The notes under the pieces were generated by a model. The model worked only from the letters and a program-made list of their open reading frames with translations. It did not search any database and had not been told where the DNA came from. From assembly GCA_018829445.1 (NCBI GenBank), contig JAHJTV010000076.1:61059-125058 (forward strand): DNA of 64,000 nucleotides. Reading direction: 5' to 3'. The stretch is from a bacterium (GTDB lineage: Bacteria; SAR324; XYD2-FULL-50-16). This document shows, in pieces, positions 60,407 to 64,000 of this stretch. A program made the position numbers and the translations under genes. Numbering within the stretch: the first letter of the stretch is position 1; the number at the start of each line of letters is the position of its first letter.

Positions 60407-61399
60407 GTGAAAACACTGGTAACAGGAGCCACCGGATTTATCGGTTCCACCATTGCGAGGCAATTGCTGGAAGCCGGTAAAGATGTGAGAGTGATATACC
60501 GAAACAACAGCGATACCGGAAATATCGATGATCTTGATGTGGAGAAGGTAAAAGGTGATATTCAGGATGGGGATTCCATCCGCAAAGCCCTGAAGGGTTG
60601 TGATACCCTGTACCACGTTGCTGCCTATTTTGCTCATTGGTCGCTCAATAGAAAGCTGTTTTATGATATAAACGTTGAAGGAACGAAAACCATTCTTGGA
60701 CAAGCCCTGGTACAAGGCATGGAAAAAGTTGTCTATACCAGCACTTCCAATACTATCGGCTCCCACGGTGCCGGGAACTATGTCGACGAAACGGCTGAGT
60801 TCAACGGATGGAAGACCGGCGACCACTACGCCATCTCAAAATATCTGGCCGAGAATGAGGCAAAAAAACTGTGCGAAAAGGGCCTTCCACTGGTAATCGT
60901 CAATCCCACACTGGTAATCGGGGTAAGGGATATCAAACCGACACCCTCCGGGGCAATGATTGTGGATATTGTCAATCGGGATATGCCGGGTTATATCGAC
61001 GGCGCCATCAATGTGATCGATGTTAAGGATGTTGCGTGCGGACATCTGCTGGCAGCAGAAAAAGGAAGGATTGGAGAAAGGTACATTTTAGGTAATGAGA
61101 ATATAACGGTTAAACACTTTTTTGATCTGGTCGGGAAAATATCCGGTGTAGCACCACCTAGACTGAGATTACCTTATCCCATTGCCTTATTGTTAGGGCA
61201 TGTGTTTGAATTCGGTGCCCGCCTGACAAAAAAGCCCCCGGTTGTTTCGGCCTCCCAGGTCATCATTGGAAACATGGGTGAGCATTTTGACAATTCCAAA
61301 GCCGTTAACGAACTGGGATTACCCTTAACCCCGATTGAAAAAACTGTCGCTGATACGATTCAATGGTTTAAGGAAAACGGATATATTAAAAAAAAATAA
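60407..61399 (+). CDS. NAD-dependent epimerase/dehydratase-like extended SDR (dihydroflavonol reductase type)
   Basis: 330 residues from GTG at 60407, chosen for AAGGAGAG just upstream; an ATG ten codons earlier has none. Cofactor motif VTGATGFIGS, then YHVAAYFAHW, YTSTSNTIGSH (catalytic Ser/Thr region) and the YAISKYLAE Tyr-x3-Lys. LVIVNPTLVIG is typical of the dihydroflavonol-4-reductase/hopanoid-associated group. It reduces or oxidises an unknown carbonyl. Followed 10 bases later by another dehydrogenase. Confidence 0.87.
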   Translation: MKTLVTGATGFIGSTIARQLLEAGKDVRVIYRNNSDTGNIDDLDVEKVKGDIQDGDSIRKALKGCDTLYHVAAYFAHWSLNRKLFYDINVEGTKTILGQALVQGMEKVVYTSTSNTIGSHGAGNYVDETAEFNGWKTGDHYAISKYLAENEAKKLCEKGLPLVIVNPTLVIGVRDIKPTPSGAMIVDIVNRDMPGYIDGAINVIDVKDVACGHLLAAEKGRIGERYILGNENITVKHFFDLVGKISGVAPPRLRLPYPIALLLGHVFEFGARLTKKPPVVSASQVIIGNMGEHFDNSKAVNELGLPLTPIEKTVADTIQWFKENGYIKKK

Positions 61400-61409
61400 T
61401 GGATCAGAT

Positions 61410-62180
61410 ATGAAACTCAGCGATAAAACGATTCTTGTTGTCGGGGCTTCCTCCGGCATTGGCAGAATTGTTGCGTTGCAGCTCAGCAAACACAACAACC
61501 GACTTATCATCTGTGCCCGACGTGAAACTGAACTAAAAAAACTTGTTGAAGAGCTTGAAGGCAATGAATCAAAGGCGTTATCATGTCCCTGTGATGCCAA
61601 GAACAAGCTGGCAGCTGCTTCCGTTGTCGAAAAAGCAGTCGATACCTATGGAAATATTGATGCCGCTTTGTTAAATCTAGGTGCTGGTCCAGCTTTTAAC
61701 ATGAGTCGTGTTACCGTGGATGAAGTCACTGAGAATATGGAGCTCAACTATACTACCTTGGTAAATTTCCTGGTGCCTCTGATCGCGCAGATGAAGAGCC
61801 AAAAGCATGGACTGATAGCCCATACCAATTCTTTGGCGGGATTCCTCGGCCTTCCCATGCAAGGCCCCTATTCTTCAGCCAAGGCTGCCTGTCGAATTCT
61901 GATGGATACCTGTCGTATCGAACTAAAACCTTTCGGCATAAGATTCGTTTCGGTTTATCCAGGTTTTGTCGCCACCGAACGGGTAGCGGATAACGGTATT
62001 CCAGCCCCCTTTGAAATCAGTGAAAAAACGGCGGCGCGTCATATTATTAAGGCTTTGACAAAAGAAAAGTCCGACTATCTGTTCCCTTTTTTTACCGAAA
62101 ATCTGATTCGACTGGCACTGGTTTTGCCAAAACCTGTTTCATCCTTCCTGCTGACAAAGGCTATTCCCGAAGATTATTAG
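61410..62180 (+). CDS. Short-chain dehydrogenase/reductase
   Basis: 256 residues from the ATG at 61410; the open frame upstream overlaps the previous gene, so the later start is preferred. TxxxGxG-like ILVVGASSGIGR, the Ser of IAHTNSLAGFLG, and YSSAKAACR (Tyr-x3-Lys) complete the classical triad. NLGAG replaces the usual NNAG. Probably acts on a lipid-related or keto substrate together with the preceding SDR; substrate unknown. Confidence 0.9.
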   Translation: MKLSDKTILVVGASSGIGRIVALQLSKHNNRLIICARRETELKKLVEELEGNESKALSCPCDAKNKLAAASVVEKAVDTYGNIDAALLNLGAGPAFNMSRVTVDEVTENMELNYTTLVNFLVPLIAQMKSQKHGLIAHTNSLAGFLGLPMQGPYSSAKAACRILMDTCRIELKPFGIRFVSVYPGFVATERVADNGIPAPFEISEKTAARHIIKALTKEKSDYLFPFFTENLIRLALVLPKPVSSFLLTKAIPEDY

Positions 62181-62246
62181 CTCTAAAACAGAGGACTTTT
62201 ATACTTCAACTTCAAATCTGAATGTTTAATGAAAAAAAGAGGAGAT

Positions 62247-63473
62247 ATGAACAAAGATACCAAACCATCACGACATTGGTTACGAAATATTGGACTATTT
62301 TTCGCCGGTCTTATTGTTTTACTGGCAATCATTGCAGCCTTTAACGCCAGGGAAATCTTTCGCTTCTGGAAAGTGGTAACCCTGTTTGACAAACAAAATA
62401 TTACTGAAAACTTCCAGAACATGGCCGGGATTTTCCCTTATCACGAAGTCAAAAATGGAGATCCGGTTTATCAATTCAAGAAAAACCCGCGGCAATTGCC
62501 GGAGACCTGTCGCTATAACGGGAAAAGCCATAATTTTTTACAATTGATGAAGGATACTCGCACCACAGGTCTACTGGTGCTCAAGGATGATACTATCGTT
62601 TTTGAAGATTATTATCTGGGCGCAGACGAGAACTCGCTACATATCTCCTGGTCAGTAGGAAAATCATTCGTTTCTGCGCTGATTGGGATCGCTATTGACG
62701 AGGGTTATATTAAGAGCATTAACGATCCTGTGTCGGATTACGCGCCTGAGCTGAAAGGATCCGGATATGATGGAGTTCCACTTAAAGATGTGTTGCAGAT
62801 GTCATCGGGAGTTAAATTTAATGAGGATTACGCTGACTTCTATTCTGACATCAATCGAATGGGAAGAACCACCGCCCTTGGCAATTCCATCAACGGATTT
62901 GCAGCCAGCCTGAAGTCGGAAAGATCCTCGGGGGAGTATCATCACTATGTCAGCATGGATACTCAAGTCTTAGGTATGGTTCTCAAAAACGCCATTGGAA
63001 TAACACCTGCCCAGTACCTGGAGGAGAAAATCTGGAAGCAGATAGGTATGCAGGCCAGTGGAAAATGGCTGGTTGACGATCTTGATATGGAGTTGGTGTT
63101 CGGAACGCTGAATGTCACAACCCGCGATTACGCCAGGTTTGGTAAACTCTACATGGATGGTGGAAACTGGCAGGGCAAACAAATCGTACCAGCGCAATGG
63201 GTAAAAGACTCCATAACGCCGGATGCACCGCATCTGCAACCAGGTGTAAACCCCCTTTCCAGCTCCAAAATGGGGTATGGATACCAATGGTGGATTCCGG
63301 AGTTTCCCCAAGGTGACTTCATGGCATTAGGCGTTTACGGACAGTACATTTATATTAATCCCGGGAAAAAAGTCGTGATTGTAAAAAACTCCGCAGACTC
63401 CGAATGGCGATCCGGAGCAGATACAAACTATATCACCATGTCCTGCTTTCAAACCGTCGCCAACGAAATTTAG
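62247..63473 (+). CDS. Serine hydrolase, beta-lactamase/class C fold
   Basis: 408 residues from the ATG at 62247, preceded by GAGGAG; an earlier ATG at 62229 has no site. An N-terminal membrane anchor (IGLFFAGLIVLLAIIAAF) places it at the envelope. The nucleophile motif is SVGK in ISWSVGKSFVSALIG, and the Tyr motif is in GEYHHYVSMDTQVLG; the usual HTG-like third motif appears as LGVYGQYIYI. It resembles 6-aminohexanoate-dimer hydrolase and esterase-type members, so an amidase or esterase is likelier than antibiotic resistance. It follows the two SDR genes closely. Confidence 0.87.
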   Translation: MNKDTKPSRHWLRNIGLFFAGLIVLLAIIAAFNAREIFRFWKVVTLFDKQNITENFQNMAGIFPYHEVKNGDPVYQFKKNPRQLPETCRYNGKSHNFLQLMKDTRTTGLLVLKDDTIVFEDYYLGADENSLHISWSVGKSFVSALIGIAIDEGYIKSINDPVSDYAPELKGSGYDGVPLKDVLQMSSGVKFNEDYADFYSDINRMGRTTALGNSINGFAASLKSERSSGEYHHYVSMDTQVLGMVLKNAIGITPAQYLEEKIWKQIGMQASGKWLVDDLDMELVFGTLNVTTRDYARFGKLYMDGGNWQGKQIVPAQWVKDSITPDAPHLQPGVNPLSSSKMGYGYQWWIPEFPQGDFMALGVYGQYIYINPGKKVVIVKNSADSEWRSGADTNYITMSCFQTVANEI

Positions 63474-63673
63474 TCATTCAGCTTTCCCAATTACATGGCT
63501 CTTCCAAAGGCTGTCGCCACGGGTGACAGCCATGGCTTGTTTAACCCTGTCGGAAATATACTGCCGATTTCCCAATAGAGCTCAATCAGCGACCGATTGA
63601 TGCTTTGATAGGCGGTTTTCCGCGCCTCCTGAATCTGCCCCAGTATTTCCTGAAATTGATTTTCAGTTACCGA
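63474..63673 (-). pseudogene. Frameshifted remnant of a DUF1016/YhcG-type PDDEXK nuclease gene (N-terminal part)
   Basis: Reading the minus strand from 63673 gives ENQFQEILGQIQEARKTAY, then SINRSLIELYWEIG, the opening of DUF1016 N-terminal domains. One base later the match continues in the next frame as QYISDRVKQAMAVTRGDS and stops at TGA (63474-63476). A single-base deletion near 63563 explains the switch. A stop also lies in frame just upstream (63674-63676) and there is no start, so it is a decayed fragment. The nuclease domain is missing. Confidence 0.65.
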
Positions 63674-64000
63674 TCAATTCCCTGTTTTCTCCTTTTATAA
63701 GAGGTTTGTAACCGCACCCAACCGGTTAACAGGTCATGCATCCAGGCTGATTTTAGTTTTTGGAGTTTATTTTTTTTACTTCAAGAATAGTAAAGCAAAT
63801 AAAGTTTTGAAAACGTTTACCAATCCTGCTTTGCTTATTAACGTAACTTGTTGGGGACATTCTATACTTTTCCTGTAAAGAAAAAAGTTGAAGAAAAATA
63901 ACCCAGCAATATCAATGTGTTTCGGTGTTTCCTGGTCTGAAGACACACCTTTCCTGTTGAGTTTTGGTGGTGTTGGCATCGTCTCATCTTTTGGCAACCC
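63674..64000. other. Right-edge non-coding stretch
   Basis: 327 bases, A/T-rich, reaching the window edge. The minus-strand frame at 63776-63997 has no recognisable domain and is not called. I see no other feature. Confidence 0.35.

Noticed and set aside
62247..63473. Antibiotic-resistance beta-lactamase
   Set aside because: The fold and SxxK motif match class C-like serine hydrolases, but the KTG-type motif is replaced and a membrane anchor is present, so it is called a hydrolase of unknown substrate.
63776..63997. 73-codon minus-strand frame near the right edge
   Set aside because: No recognisable domain or ribosome-binding site; composition typical of non-coding A/T-rich DNA.
1..64000. 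tRNA, rRNA, CRISPR array, transposase or prophage genes
   Set aside because: No cloverleaf with TTCRANN arm, no regularly spaced direct repeats, and no transposase or integrase motif were noticed by eye; a tRNAscan or CRISPR search would settle this.

Overview
The window is about 64 kb of chromosomal DNA from a Gram-negative bacterium with a largely anaerobic or microaerophilic metabolism. The Gram-negative call rests on lipoproteins with lipoboxes, a periplasmic HtrA protease, MurJ and a remnant ending like an outer-membrane strand. The anaerobic call rests on a tungsten-type aldehyde:ferredoxin oxidoreductase, a 2-oxoacid:ferredoxin oxidoreductase, a desulfoferrodoxin (superoxide reductase) and an ADP-forming acyl-CoA synthetase-like protein. 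The mix would suit a deltaproteobacterial (Desulfobacterota-like) or similar heterotroph, but no rRNA or other decisive marker is present, so the phylum is not established. I found no tRNA, rRNA, CRISPR array, intact transposase or prophage.

Layout. 1-8.5 kb: ahcY and a PabB-PabC fusion (cut by the window edge) form a methyl-cycle/folate pair; then a LysR regulator, an agmatinase-family ureohydrolase, an MBL-fold hydrolase and a YugP-like membrane metalloprotease. 6.9-11 kb: pheS-pheT, preceded by two complete phenylalanine attenuators in series. Each has a Phe-rich leader peptide, an antiterminator arm and a terminator. 11-17.3 kb: a succinate-semialdehyde-type dehydrogenase, then an AOR / old yellow enzyme / ThiS-MoaD-like operon enclosed by two diverged direct repeats, then a DUF6279-like lipoprotein. 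17.6-24.6 kb: FadD, an alpha-subunit-only ADP-forming CoA ligase-like protein, a 7TM HD-GYP protein and an Atg22/UMF1-type MFS permease.

24.7-38.4 kb: a catabolic island entirely on the minus strand. A FadR-type GntR regulator with a perfect 54-bp palindrome in front is followed by a PLP enzyme, a split UxaA-like dehydratase, RidA and an Fe-alcohol dehydrogenase, closed by a terminator. A second unit carries a complete dipeptide-type ABC transporter, a prolidase-like amidohydrolase and an AldA-type aldehyde dehydrogenase. The likely logic is uptake and hydrolysis of a small peptide or amide, deamination with RidA clearing the enamine, dehydration, and oxidoreduction of the aldehyde released. 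The substrate cannot be named from sequence.

38.7-64 kb: HtrA, desulfoferrodoxin, a 996-residue lipoprotein with tandem Ig/cadherin-like repeats, a zinc-dependent phospholipase-C-like protein, MurJ, a receiver-histidine kinase, a YihY/BrkB membrane protein with a soluble C-terminal extension, a ferredoxin-type 2-oxoacid oxidoreductase operon ending in a tandem ACT protein, an unrecognised 721-residue protein, a second HD-GYP protein, a GH4 glycosidase, two short-chain dehydrogenase-type enzymes, a serine beta-lactamase-fold hydrolase, and a frameshifted remnant of a DUF1016/YhcG-type nuclease gene at the right edge.

The strongest unusual signals are the tandem phenylalanine attenuators, the duplicated block in front of two different aldehyde-oxidising enzymes, the 54-bp palindrome in front of the catabolic island, and the 721-residue orphan protein.
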